Source: Swaminathania salitolerans
Lineage (GTDB): Bacteria; Pseudomonadota; Alphaproteobacteria; Acetobacterales; Acetobacteraceae
NCBI RefSeq assembly: GCF_007988945.1
Contig: NZ_BJVC01000006.1
Location: 1-64,000 of the forward strand
Direction: 5' to 3'
Length of the DNA: 64,000 nucleotides
Part shown: piece after piece, positions 53,437 through 62,365 of the stretch
Layout of the letters: each line of letters begins with the position of its first letter
Numbering within the stretch: position 1 is the stretch's first letter
Made by a program: the position numbers and the translations under genes
Notes under the pieces: generated by a model
What the model saw: only the letters and a program-made list of their open reading frames with translations
The model's database searches: none
What the model was told of the DNA's origin: nothing

Positions 53437-55374
53437 TCAGTGCCTTCCCCGTAACGTCGCCGCGATGGCCTCGCGAAGGTCCTGCGGCGTGAAGGGCTTG
53501 CCCAGAATGAATGCATCTGCGGGGAGATTGTCCGGATCGGCATAGCCGCTGACATAGAGCACCGGCAGACCGGGATGGGAAAGCGCCAGCGCCTGACCGC
53601 ATTCCCGTCCCCCCATGCCGGGCATGAGAAGATCGAGCACGACCAGATCGAAACGCTCTCCACGCGACAGCGCAGCGATCACGTCTTTTCCGTCCGGGAC
53701 ACCGACCACTTCGTGTCCGCTCTGGGCGAGGAACTGTTCGGTCACGAGCCGCACCCCGGGCTCGTCATCAGCGAGCAATATCCTGAGTTTTCCGGTTCTG
53801 GCCTGCGTATCGGCCGGACCAGGCGCGTCTTCAGGCACGTCATTCCGGCAGGCGGGAAGGATGAGGGTCATCCGCGTACCGACGCCAGGCGCTGTCTCGA
53901 CGCGGATATCGCCCCCGCTGCGCTTGAGAAAACCGTAGATCGTCGAGAGACCGAGCCCTGTACCGCTCCCGAGCCCCTTCGTGGTGAAAAACGGCTCGAA
54001 TATGCGTCTCGCAATCTCGGGCGGCATCCCCGATCCGACATCTGCGACACTGAGCATGACGCAGCCTTCATCCGACGCCGCATCCCCCGCCGCGAGCGTG
54101 ACGGTGATGGGACCGCCCTGCGGCATGGCATCGCGTGCGTTGATGCAGAGATTGAGCAGCGCCATCTCGAGCTGACCGGAATCGCTGAGGACGGGCGGAA
54201 CGTCGAGATCGTGCGGGACCTGCGAAAGATCGAGAGTGCATCGCGCGGTCTCTCCCTTGAGATCGCTCGGACGGTTGAGGCTCTGATTGATCAGGTCCCT
54301 CATGCTCCAGACCAGATCCACGAGGGAAACAGGGCGCAGCGCGACGGGCTTCGGGCGCCCGAACTCGAGCAGACGTCGCGTGAGAACCGTGCCGCGCCGG
54401 GCCGAGTCGAGCGCATTGTCGAAAAGCCGGGAGACGGTCGGATCGCTCCTCGGCGTCATGTCCTGCAAAAGCTCGAGCGAGCCCAGCATGGCAGTCAGGA
54501 GATTGTTGAAGTCATGGGCAATTCCGCCCGCCAGCGTCCCGAGCGCGTGCATCTTGTCGTCCTGACGCAGATGCGCCTCCATCGCGATCCGCTCGGTCAC
54601 ATCGCGATCGAGACTGAGCTGCCATCGCTGCGCCACAGGAAGCGCTTCCCCCGCTGCCGTACAGGGCCAGGGCAGCGCGCGCCTGATGATATCGTGCCAG
54701 CGCGGACCGTCCTGCGTCTCTTCGCAGACGAGCCGGGTCGATTCACCCTCCTTTGCGGTCTCCTCCCGCATGGCGACGATCTGCGATGCGAGCGCCGCCG
54801 GATACAGACCGGCCTCGTCGCGGTAGCCTGTCGCGCCCGCAGCCGCGTCATGCGCCTCCTGACAGGAAAGATTGTGCCGCAGGACATGACCTTGCGGATC
54901 GGTGAAGACGAGTCCGAGCGGCAAGGCCTGCATCGCGCCGTGCAACAGGACGCGTTCCGTCTTGAGGGCACGCTCGAGACGGTGATGGGCAGCGACCTCG
55001 CGCACCATGGCCCTGAGGGAGTCGGACTCCCAGGGCTTGTGCGCGTAAAACTGGATACGCCCCTGATTCAGGGCCGCCACGACGGCTGCGAGATCTGCGT
55101 AACCCGTGAGCAGGATCCCGCGCGCGTCCGAAATCTCGCGTGCCTTGCTGAGCAGCACATCGCCCGTCATGTTCGGCATGCGCTGATCGGATACGATCAC
55201 CGCGATATCGGGCGACTGACGCAGGAAATTCAGGGCCTCGAGAGGATCAGTGCTGGAGAGGATATCGAATTCGTCCTCGAGCAGATCGGTAAGAGCCACC
55301 AGGATTTCGGCCTCGTCATCGACAAGGAGAATCCGGCTGCGGGATACGGGTATCGTCATCTCGGTTCGCCTCAT
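53437..55374 (-). CDS. Hybrid sensor kinase: REC-PAS-HisKA-HATPase-REC
   Basis: 645 aa, soluble. N-terminal receiver (about 10-125) with phosphoacceptor Asp in IVSDQRMPNMTG near 60, PAS-like region about 145-270, HisKA with LGTLAGGIAHDFNNLLTAML near 285, HATPase about 390-510 with GLGLSTIYGFLKRSGGDI, and a C-terminal receiver (about 525-645) with VVLDLLMPGMGG. The order suggests a kinase controlled by phosphorylation of its own input receiver. Start 55374 overlaps the upstream kinase stop by ATGA; ATG 55359 is an alternative. Neither signal nor output is evident, and no DNA-binding regulator gene is nearby. Confidence 0.85.
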   Translation of the reverse strand: MRRTEMTIPVSRSRILLVDDEAEILVALTDLLEDEFDILSSTDPLEALNFLRQSPDIAVIVSDQRMPNMTGDVLLSKAREISDARGILLTGYADLAAVVAALNQGRIQFYAHKPWESDSLRAMVREVAAHHRLERALKTERVLLHGAMQALPLGLVFTDPQGHVLRHNLSCQEAHDAAAGATGYRDEAGLYPAALASQIVAMREETAKEGESTRLVCEETQDGPRWHDIIRRALPWPCTAAGEALPVAQRWQLSLDRDVTERIAMEAHLRQDDKMHALGTLAGGIAHDFNNLLTAMLGSLELLQDMTPRSDPTVSRLFDNALDSARRGTVLTRRLLEFGRPKPVALRPVSLVDLVWSMRDLINQSLNRPSDLKGETARCTLDLSQVPHDLDVPPVLSDSGQLEMALLNLCINARDAMPQGGPITVTLAAGDAASDEGCVMLSVADVGSGMPPEIARRIFEPFFTTKGLGSGTGLGLSTIYGFLKRSGGDIRVETAPGVGTRMTLILPACRNDVPEDAPGPADTQARTGKLRILLADDEPGVRLVTEQFLAQSGHEVVGVPDGKDVIAALSRGERFDLVVLDLLMPGMGGRECGQALALSHPGLPVLYVSGYADPDNLPADAFILGKPFTPQDLREAIAATLRGRH

Positions 55375-57242
55375 GCGCTGCGTCCTATCGTCACCGGCCC
55401 GGTGGGCGTAAGCCGGACCGGAACCGAAAGGGTGAAACAGGCCCCCACACCCCGGCCATCCGTCAGATTGGCATCTTCTATATCGATGCTGCCCCCATGG
55501 GCTTCGATCACCCCATAGGCGATGGCAAGCCCGAGCCCCGTCCCCATTCCTACCGGTTTCGTCGTGAAGAAAGGCTCAAAGACGCGCGCCCTCAGATCCG
55601 ACGGGATACCCGGGCCGTCATCGGCGATGCTGATCACATAGCTCGCGCCGCTCTCGGTCTGCCGCAGAAGCGTCTCGATGACGATCCGCCCGAAGATCGC
55701 TCCCGGCTCGGGTGCATGGGCCTCGGCGCGCATATGAATGGCGTCGGCCGCATTGCTGACGATGTTCATGACCACCTGATGAAGCAGGGCGGGCTGGCAG
55801 ACCAGCATACGCGGTGCAGCAAGATGACGCTCGACCACGATCTCGCGGCCGAATTTGTGAGCCAGCAGCGCCAGAGCCGTATCGATCGCCTCAACGACAT
55901 CGACATCCTGGAACGCGCTCTCGTCCAGTCTTGAGAACCGGCGCAGGCTGAGCACGAGATTCTGGATGCGCTGAAGCCCGAGACGCATCGACCCGATCCG
56001 GCTGACGCATTTCTCCAGCAAGGCGAGCTGGGTGGGCTGGAGCGGCCCCTCCGATTCGGTAAGGCGCTTCAAGGCCCGCGCAACGGTCTCCTCATGCGCC
56101 AGCGTGAACGCCAGAGGATTGTTGATTTCATGGGCGATTCCGGCCACCAGCTCGCCCAGGGACGCCATCTTGGCCGTCTGGACCAGTTTTGCCTGGGTTT
56201 CGATCAGACGGGCATTGGCGTCGGCCAGTTCGGCATTGGCATGGGCAAGGGCTTCGGCCATCGCCGCCTTTGCCGCGATGGCCCGCGCCTCGCTCTGCGC
56301 GGTCTGGAGGGCCACCTCGCGCACCTGACGCTTGATTTCCTGCTGTCGGATCTCGTCCTGCGCCAGCTTGCGCCGCACGAGCACGCGGATACGCAGCGCA
56401 AGGACATCGGGCGCGATATCGCTCGGCACCAGGTCATCGAGACCGGCATCGAACAGATCGGCCGCAGAATGACGCCGGAAACGATCCGCATCCACGATTC
56501 CGAGAATGCGAAACGACGTCCCCCCTGCCTCGAGCACATCCTGACGCCGCGCATCGAGCCTGCGGCAGAAATTGACCCCGTCGAGCTGGCGCGAGGTCAG
56601 GTCGAGCACGAGACAATCCGGCCCGTCATCCCCGCCCAGCCAGGCCCCGTGGATGAGTTCGCTCGATGCCGAGACGGTCGTGACCGTATGCCCGTCCCGC
56701 CAGAGCAGCTCGCCCAGGGACGCACCCGATGCATCGCGTTCCCAGCTCGCATTATCGGGAAAATCCTCGTCCAGCTCCTCGTTCTTGGGGCTCGTCACGA
56801 TCACGATCCGGGCGCGGCGGAACCGTCCGGCCTCCTCGGCCTGCAGAAAATCCGAGCCCTCGCGCAGGAGCGCCCTGATACGCAGGACCAGCAGATCGGG
56901 ATGCGCCGATTTCGAGATATACGCATCGGCACCGCTCTCGAGCCCCTCACGCTCGAGACCGGGCGCCACATCCTCGGTCAGCATGAGAATCGGGATCGAA
57001 CGCGTATGGGTGTTCATGCGGAACTGACGGGCCATCTGCCCGCCATTCATTCCGGGAAGATGATAATCCGCGACCACCAGATCGGGCAGTCCGTCATCGA
57101 GGCAGGAGAGCGCCTCCTCTCCGCTCGCGACCCGCCGGACAGCGAAACCGGAGGCCTCCAGAAGGGTATTGAGCGTACTCGCCTGCTCGTCCGATTCCTC
57201 GACGAGGAGTATCAGCGGAGGCGGGGATTCGCAGCTGGTCAT
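55371..57242 (-). CDS. Sensor kinase with two N-terminal receiver-like domains
   Basis: 623 aa, soluble. First receiver about 8-125, phosphoacceptor Asp in LVVADYHLPGMNGG near 56 and Lys in YISKSAHPD. A second receiver-like domain about 145-295 has VLDLTSRQLDG but lacks the switch Lys (DLVPSDIAPD) and the acidic pair, so it is probably inactive. A long coiled coil (about 300-360, Ala/Glu-rich) leads to HisKA with ASLGELVAGIAHEINNPLAFTL near 370 and a HATPase ending near 610. It is coupled by ATGA to the hybrid kinase downstream, with which it may form a relay. Confidence 0.83.
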   Translation of the reverse strand: MTSCESPPPLILLVEESDEQASTLNTLLEASGFAVRRVASGEEALSCLDDGLPDLVVADYHLPGMNGGQMARQFRMNTHTRSIPILMLTEDVAPGLEREGLESGADAYISKSAHPDLLVLRIRALLREGSDFLQAEEAGRFRRARIVIVTSPKNEELDEDFPDNASWERDASGASLGELLWRDGHTVTTVSASSELIHGAWLGGDDGPDCLVLDLTSRQLDGVNFCRRLDARRQDVLEAGGTSFRILGIVDADRFRRHSAADLFDAGLDDLVPSDIAPDVLALRIRVLVRRKLAQDEIRQQEIKRQVREVALQTAQSEARAIAAKAAMAEALAHANAELADANARLIETQAKLVQTAKMASLGELVAGIAHEINNPLAFTLAHEETVARALKRLTESEGPLQPTQLALLEKCVSRIGSMRLGLQRIQNLVLSLRRFSRLDESAFQDVDVVEAIDTALALLAHKFGREIVVERHLAAPRMLVCQPALLHQVVMNIVSNAADAIHMRAEAHAPEPGAIFGRIVIETLLRQTESGASYVISIADDGPGIPSDLRARVFEPFFTTKPVGMGTGLGLAIAYGVIEAHGGSIDIEDANLTDGRGVGACFTLSVPVRLTPTGPVTIGRSA

Positions 57243-57280
57243 ACCGTCATCGCGACCGTCATGCGCATTCCTTGTTCCAG

Positions 57281-57305
57281 TGAGTTCGATCCGGTGAGTT
57301 CGATC
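57281..57305. repeat. Direct repeat tgagttcgatc
   Basis: Two 11-bp copies, 14 bp apart in phase, lie in the divergent gap between the sensor kinase operon (start 57242) and the small membrane protein gene (57423). It may be a regulator site; no further copies were found. Confidence 0.5.
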
Positions 57306-57422
57306 TCACGCGATCATTGCATTTCATCGCCGCCGCAGCTACCTCAACGACTGTCACTCTGGCCAGCCCCGACCGGGACAGGTTCACCCTCCGATCCGCC
57401 AACGACAAGCCGAAAGCGTCTC

Positions 57423-57833
57423 ATGGAAGTTCCGACCCGCCCGTCCCTGACACGGCTCGCCACCTCGAGCGAGGACCGTGCGACGCCACCGGCATCGGGC
57501 CTTACCCTGATACGCACGGCGTTCTGGGCCGTTTGCTATTTCGTGTTCTATTTCGCCCAGCAGGTCGCTGAAATCCTGGCCCCGCTCTGTCTCGTGATCG
57601 GGATCGGATGGATGGCCCTGCCGCGCGCCCTCGCTGCCATCACGACCGGACCGGCCGCATCGGACCCGCAGGCGATCGACGTCATGAACCACGTCGTGGG
57701 CAGCATTCCGCAGCGTATCGCCTTTGCCGGTCACGTCCTGACGCCGGGCGGCCTCGTATTCGATGGCGTCCTGCTGATGGCGCTCGCGGCTCTGGGCGCG
57801 ACGATCGCCGCCGTGGCTTCGCGGAACATGTAG
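57423..57833 (+). CDS. Small membrane protein upstream of ftsEX
   Basis: 136 aa. Two clear hydrophobic segments, FWAVCYFVFYFAQQVAEILAPLCLVIGIGWMAL (about 34-66) and GGLVFDGVLLMALAALGATIAAVAS (about 108-132), separated by a ~40-residue loop. I do not recognise the family. It ends 20 bp before ftsE on the same strand, so it could belong to the division/envelope operon. The frame is open much farther upstream, opposite the sensor kinase gene, but only this part is convincing. The ribosome binding site is weak. Confidence 0.55.
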   Translation: MEVPTRPSLTRLATSSEDRATPPASGLTLIRTAFWAVCYFVFYFAQQVAEILAPLCLVIGIGWMALPRALAAITTGPAASDPQAIDVMNHVVGSIPQRIAFAGHVLTPGGLVFDGVLLMALAALGATIAAVASRNM

Positions 57834-57853
57834 GTTCGCTTTCCGAGGCAGTC

Positions 57854-58567
57854 ATGATCCGGTTTCGCGACGTCAGCTATGCCCATGGCCGGGCGCGTCA
57901 CAACGCCCGCGGACAGCCGGTACTCCACGGGCTGAGCTTCGAGATCCCCCAGGGCGGTTTCTACTGGCTTACCGGCCCGTCCGGGGCGGGAAAATCGAGC
58001 CTGCTGCGGCTGATGCATCTGGAGACCCTGCCCCAGAGCGGATACGCCGAAATTCTCGGCATCGATATCGTCCGTGCCAAACGCAATCAGCGCGCGCATC
58101 TGAGACAGCGTATCGGCTTCGTCCCCCAGGATCCGGGACTCCTCGCCGAACTTTCCGTTTTCGACAATGTGGCCCTGCCCCTTCGCCTTGCCGGCGCCGA
58201 CCGGGACAGGATCGCCTCCGAGGCCGCAGCGGTTCTCGACTGGCTCGGACTTCACGACAAGGCAGGCGTCTTTCCGGACCAGCTTTCGGGCGGCGAAAGA
58301 CAGCGCGTTGCCGTCGCGCGCGCGCTCATCGTACGCCCGGCGCTGCTCCTTGCCGACGAGCCTACCAATGCCCTTGCGGAAGGTCAGAGCTGGCAGCTGA
58401 TAGAGGCCTTTGCCACGCTGAGCCGACTCGGCACCACCGTCATCGTCGCAACGCATAACGAATCCCTGCTCCGGGGCTTTCCCATGCCGGCCATTGCCCT
58501 CGACCGTGGGCGCCAGACCGGCAACGGCGCCAGTGCCTCCCCCCGTCGGAGCGATCCGCACAGATGA
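57854..58567 (+). CDS. ftsE: Cell division ATP-binding protein FtsE
   Basis: 237 aa ABC ATPase. All motifs are intact: Walker A TGPSGAGKSSLLRL near 40, Q-loop FVPQDPGLL near 93, signature QLSGGERQRVAVARAL near 143, Walker B LLLADEPTNAL near 165, H-loop VIVATHNE. With FtsX it forms a complex that activates peptidoglycan hydrolases at the septum. The last ~20 residues (after ALDRGRQ) are Ser/Arg-rich. Overlap with ftsX is ATGA. This intact ATPase is a useful contrast to the degenerate one at 36685-37386. Confidence 0.88.
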   Translation: MIRFRDVSYAHGRARHNARGQPVLHGLSFEIPQGGFYWLTGPSGAGKSSLLRLMHLETLPQSGYAEILGIDIVRAKRNQRAHLRQRIGFVPQDPGLLAELSVFDNVALPLRLAGADRDRIASEAAAVLDWLGLHDKAGVFPDQLSGGERQRVAVARALIVRPALLLADEPTNALAEGQSWQLIEAFATLSRLGTTVIVATHNESLLRGFPMPAIALDRGRQTGNGASASPRRSDPHR

Positions 58568-59472
58568 GCCGGGCGCTTCCCGACGGACTGCATCTCGGAC
58601 GCCGCGACCGGGGTCTCATCCCCGTTATCGCAGCGGTTGCCGCCATTGCCTCCCTCGCTCTCGGCGGATGGAATGCGGCCCGCTCCCTCTCGCGGGAATG
58701 GCGGACCGGAGCCGGTCAGCAGGTCACGATCGAGATCCCCGATTTCACGGGGGAGGCACATCGCAAGGCAGAGCGCCTCGTGAAGGTTCTCGGCGCCGAT
58801 CCGGGGGTGGACTCCATATCCATCCTCTCCGAGGACGATCTCAGGACGGTATTGCGTCCCTGGCTGGGCACGATGCAGGCGCGCCTTTCGGACCTGCCGG
58901 AAATCCTGACCATGACCCGCAGACCCGGACACCCCCGCACGAATCTTCCCGCCGTTCTCGACACGCTGGCCCCGGGCGCGATCGTGGAAGAGAATGCGAC
59001 CTGGGGCGCCCGGCTCTCCCTTCTGGGAGAGAGCCTCCAGGCCTGTGCCTGGCTTGCGGTGATGCTTGCGGGAATCGCCACCGCTGGCGTGACCACCCTC
59101 TCGGTACGCGTGACGCTGATCGCACGACGCCGCACCATAGAGATCCTGCACGGTCTGGGTGCCGCAGACAGTCTGATCGCCCGTCGCATTGCCTGGCGCA
59201 GCGCCAGCCTCGGTCTGGCGGGCGGGGCCATCGGCATGGTTCTGGGCTATGCCGCTCTGGCCATCCTTCACCGACTCGTTCTGCCCTTTCTGGATCATCA
59301 GGGCGGGGAGCACGCGCTCTGGCCGTCGGGCATCGCCGAATGGATCTCTGCGCTGCTGTCCATCCCGGCATCCCTGATCCAGTCCCTGCTCGGCGTCCCT
59401 GTCCTTGTCGCGCTTCTGAGCTTCGTCGTGGCGCAAGGCACCGTCAGGCTCTGGCTGAGGAGGCTTCCCTGA
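58564..59472 (+). CDS. ftsX: Cell division protein FtsX
   Basis: 302 aa. Membrane spans near 20-42 (RGLIPVIAAVAAIASLALGGW), 158-182 (LQACAWLAVMLAGIATAGVTTL), 220-245 and 275-297, with a periplasmic domain between the first two (about 45-155). This is the FtsX/MacB arrangement. VTLIARRRTIEILHGLGAADSLIARRIAWR near 190 is the cytoplasmic loop that contacts FtsE. It is coupled to ftsE and, through its own stop codon, to the YdcF gene. Confidence 0.87.
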   Translation: MSRALPDGLHLGRRDRGLIPVIAAVAAIASLALGGWNAARSLSREWRTGAGQQVTIEIPDFTGEAHRKAERLVKVLGADPGVDSISILSEDDLRTVLRPWLGTMQARLSDLPEILTMTRRPGHPRTNLPAVLDTLAPGAIVEENATWGARLSLLGESLQACAWLAVMLAGIATAGVTTLSVRVTLIARRRTIEILHGLGAADSLIARRIAWRSASLGLAGGAIGMVLGYAALAILHRLVLPFLDHQGGEHALWPSGIAEWISALLSIPASLIQSLLGVPVLVALLSFVVAQGTVRLWLRRLP

Positions 59473-60071
59473 AACGCTGGGTCTTCCTCCCCCTCGCGCT
59501 GCTCCTTGCTGCAGGACTCTGGGGCGCGGGATTTGCCTGGTTCTGTATCGATGCGCTCAATCCCGTTCCGCCCTCCATCCCGTGCGGGGGCCGATGCGAC
59601 GGTATCGTCGCGCTGACGGGAGGGCGCGACCGGATCGAGGCGTCTCTGGCTCTGCTCGCCCGGGGGGCCGGTCGGGAGCTCCTGATTTCGGGTGTCGACC
59701 CGCACGCGACACTGGCGCAGCTCACCGGGCGGTCGCCGGTAAGCCTCACACCGGAACTCGCCTCACGGATCACCCTCGGGCGCCGCGCCGTCTCGACGAT
59801 CGGAAACGGTGTGGAAACCGCGACATGGGCGACCCGCAACCGGATCCACAGCCTCATCGTCGTCACAGCCGGATACCATATCCGCCGGGCGATGATCGAA
59901 CTGCATCGCGCGGCCCCGACGCTCGCGCTGCATCCCTACCCCATCCGCTCGCCGGTATCGCGGCGCGCGCCGGACAGGGCGACCCTGCGGCTGCTGCTGC
60001 AGGAATACATGAAATGGATCGGCTCCCATCTCGGCCTTTCACGGGGCGTCAATCTCACGCCCAAAACCTGA
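59469..60071 (+). CDS. YdcF/DUF218 family protein, probable CTG start
   Basis: 200 aa. An N-terminal membrane anchor (about 4-28: VFLPLALLLAAGLWGAGFAWF) and a DUF218 domain: GIVALTGGRDRIEASLALLARG near 45, ELLISGVDP near 72, ETATWATRNRIHSLIVVTAGYHIRRAMIEL near 115. There is no ATG, GTG or TTG in the N-terminal part of the frame. A CTG at 59469 overlaps the ftsX stop (CTGA) and has a perfect AGGAGG at 59458-59463, 5 bp upstream, so CTG is the likely start. It is found between ftsX and plsC in other alphaproteobacteria. DUF218 proteins are envelope-associated; function unknown. Confidence 0.78.
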   Translation: MKRWVFLPLALLLAAGLWGAGFAWFCIDALNPVPPSIPCGGRCDGIVALTGGRDRIEASLALLARGAGRELLISGVDPHATLAQLTGRSPVSLTPELASRITLGRRAVSTIGNGVETATWATRNRIHSLIVVTAGYHIRRAMIELHRAAPTLALHPYPIRSPVSRRAPDRATLRLLLQEYMKWIGSHLGLSRGVNLTPKT

Positions 60072-60134
60072 CTCCCTTTCCTCCCGCTTTCGGTCTAGTG
60101 ATCGTGCCGAGCCTAGCCGAACAGGAAGGAAAGC

Positions 60135-60878
60135 ATGATCCGGGTCCGCGCCCTTCTCTTCATCGTCTATTTCGTCACACTCACCCTGGTCATGGGTCTG
60201 GGGGCGCTGCCGATCCGCATCCTTCGCCGTCGTGATGCGGCGCTCCGCTATGCACAGCGCTGGTCCGCCCTGACGCTCTGGGGGCTGTCGGCCTTCTGCC
60301 GGATCCGGATCCGGGTCGTCGGCACGGATCACCTGCCGGATGGCCCCTGCCTGATCGCCGCTCAGCACCAGTCGTATTTCGACGGTTTCGTCTGGATGAA
60401 TCTCGTCCGGAACCCCGCTTACGTCATCAAGCAGGAGCTCACCCGGATTCCGTTCGTCGGCCCCATGCTTCTGCTCTCCGGCATGATCCCGGTCGAACGC
60501 AGCGCGGGTGCCAGGGCCCTCCGCTCACTCATGAAAGCATCGCAGGATCATTTCGACAGGGATCGTCAGATCATCATCTTCCCCGAGGGCACCCGTACCG
60601 CCCCGGGCAAGCGCGTGGCTCTTCAGCCCGGGATCGTGGCGCTGGCCAAACAGGCCTCCGTACCGATCATCCCGGTCGCGACGAATTCAGGCCTCCACTG
60701 GCCGCGTCGGGGCTGGCTGATGCAGCCGGGAGAGATCGTCGTCGCCATCGGCGCACCCGTACCCGGCAGCGCCGGACGGGCATCGCTCATCGACTCCATC
60801 TATCGCTCATGGAATACACTCAGCGAGCGGGAGAATATCCCCCACCCTGTGGATAACTCTGTGGACCCAGAGTATTGA
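60135..60878 (+). CDS. plsC: 1-acylglycerol-3-phosphate acyltransferase (PlsC)
   Basis: 247 aa. An N-terminal membrane segment (about 5-28) and the acyltransferase motifs: HX4D in IAAQHQSYFDGF near 77, GMIPVERS near 117, FPEGTRTAPGKR near 151, and IIPVATNSG near 180. It adds the second acyl chain to lysophosphatidic acid for phospholipid synthesis. ATG 60135 follows GGAAGGA. It lies 63 bp after the YdcF gene. Confidence 0.92.
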   Translation: MIRVRALLFIVYFVTLTLVMGLGALPIRILRRRDAALRYAQRWSALTLWGLSAFCRIRIRVVGTDHLPDGPCLIAAQHQSYFDGFVWMNLVRNPAYVIKQELTRIPFVGPMLLLSGMIPVERSAGARALRSLMKASQDHFDRDRQIIIFPEGTRTAPGKRVALQPGIVALAKQASVPIIPVATNSGLHWPRRGWLMQPGEIVVAIGAPVPGSAGRASLIDSIYRSWNTLSERENIPHPVDNSVDPEY

Positions 60879-61230
60879 CATCAGTATTTTCCAAGGGAGT
60901 TCGCTCCGCGGCCATGCCCGGCCCGATCGGACTCCGGACAATCCCGCGCGACGTTGCGCGAAAGACGACGTCAAGCAAAAAAATACGTCAAAACGCCCAT
61001 TTTCCGGGATTTTACAGGACTCGCCCGCTCCGGGATTGGGGAAGGTCGCGCCGTCTAGCACAGAGTTTCCCCCTTTCCTAGTCTCCATGAGAACGGTTCC
61101 GCTTTTCCCCCCATCGGGACTGTGGGAGCTTTGGGGATAAAACGGGACAAACCTGCGGAAAGCCTTGATCGATGCACCTGTCAGATCACGTCGCGCCTCC
61201 TTCTGCCTCTTTCGGACAAGGCGCCCTGCC
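60879..61230. other. 352-bp gap between plsC and DUF2125 gene
   Basis: No gene is supported. It has an A-rich patch at about 60976-61015, and a short plus-strand frame (61165 onward) that is merely the upstream extension of the DUF2125 gene. A TGTGGATAA word, the reverse complement of the DnaA-box consensus, lies just before the gap at 60848-60856, inside plsC. No terminator with a T-run was found. The gap probably holds the DUF2125 promoter. Confidence 0.45.
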
Positions 61231-62280
61231 ATGAGGAAAAACCGCAAGATGTCGCGTCCCGGCGCACGAATCCCGGCAGGAATCCGGACGACCGTCATAG
61301 CGACTCTCGTGGTGCTTCTGGCAGGACTTGCGATCGGGACGGCGGCACTGATCGCGCTTGCGCGCATGCCTCCACCCGCAGAGACGCTGGCGCTGCTGAG
61401 CAGGCGTGCCGAGCAGCAGGGGCTGCGTTTCGGCGCGTCCTCGGCGCACATCGCAGGCCGGTCGCTCATGCCCGTTCTGACGATCGAGCATCCGCGCCTG
61501 ATGGACGGATCGCGCTGGGGGCTGACAGCGGATCGCCTCGTCCTGAGCCGTAATCCGCTTCACCCTCTCAGCGTCGTCTTTCATCTGGAGGGGGCGCGGT
61601 TTCTGAGGACCGGGGACGCCCTCGTCGTGACCGCCTCCCCCGTCGAAGGTCGCTTCGTACCCTCGTCGGGCCGGACCCTGTTCCGGACCCGCCAGATCGT
61701 CATCATGCCGGGCGATCCGGCGCTTCTGCGTCTGGCGATCCTCCAGAACGTCTCGGCAATCGCTCTCGTACCGCCAGTCGGCGCCAGAGCGGAAATCTCC
61801 TGGGCCATCGATCTCCGGGCCGAACGCGGACTCGTCCAGCCCGGCAGCGCGCTCTCCCGTGTCCTGGCCCCTTCCGTTCTGTCGGCTCTTCCGAAACCGA
61901 CAGGGCTCCGCCTCGTTCTCACCAGACCGGGCGGTCGAACGCCGGATGCGAATTCCCGCCCCGGGCATGAGCTTTTTTTAATCCAGACCGCCGAGGCCTC
62001 CTTTGGTCCCCTTCGCTGTACATTAAGGGGACATGTCGAATCCGGAGGAAACCGGCATCTGTCGCTGCATCTCGACGGACTTCGAAAAGCGGCAAGTCTG
62101 TGGCTCGCGCAGGCGGAATCGTCTCATGACGATACCCCGGAACAGGCGCAGATCCGCGGCTTTCTGAATGAACATGCAGCAAGTTTTCCGGACCGTCTGG
62201 ACCTTGCCCTGCCCGGCAAGCACGATAACATTTCATTGCAAAATCACATATTCGCGATATTATCCGCGCACTCCCGATGA
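61231..62280 (+). CDS. DUF2125 domain protein
   Basis: 349 aa. One N-terminal membrane anchor (about 17-42: TTVIATLVVLLAGLAIGTAALIAL) and a large periplasmic beta-rich part. LTIEHPRLMDGSRWGLTADRLVLSRNPLHPLSV near 90 and the late FLNEHAASFPDRLDL match the alphaproteobacterial DUF2125 family of unknown function. It usually follows or neighbours plsC/ftsEX-type genes in these bacteria. The start at 61231 (MRKNRKMSRPG) is preferred over 61165, but the ribosome binding site is weak. The A/T-rich final stretch runs into the cioA promoter region. Confidence 0.7.
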   Translation: MRKNRKMSRPGARIPAGIRTTVIATLVVLLAGLAIGTAALIALARMPPPAETLALLSRRAEQQGLRFGASSAHIAGRSLMPVLTIEHPRLMDGSRWGLTADRLVLSRNPLHPLSVVFHLEGARFLRTGDALVVTASPVEGRFVPSSGRTLFRTRQIVIMPGDPALLRLAILQNVSAIALVPPVGARAEISWAIDLRAERGLVQPGSALSRVLAPSVLSALPKPTGLRLVLTRPGGRTPDANSRPGHELFLIQTAEASFGPLRCTLRGHVESGGNRHLSLHLDGLRKAASLWLAQAESSHDDTPEQAQIRGFLNEHAASFPDRLDLALPGKHDNISLQNHIFAILSAHSR

Positions 62281-62365
62281 CCCGGGAAGCAAGCAGGTTC
62301 TTAACATCTCCACCCTAGAGTGCTGCTGTCTTCCCTACACAGGCCACTGGCCGCGGATCCCTGCA

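Noticed and set aside
60845-61145. Possible replication origin (TGTGGATAA word, AT-rich patch, tttggggataaa)
   Set aside because: Only one perfect DnaA-like word, and it lies inside plsC; no dnaA, hemE or parAB genes are near. GC-skew over the whole chromosome would be needed to revive the idea.
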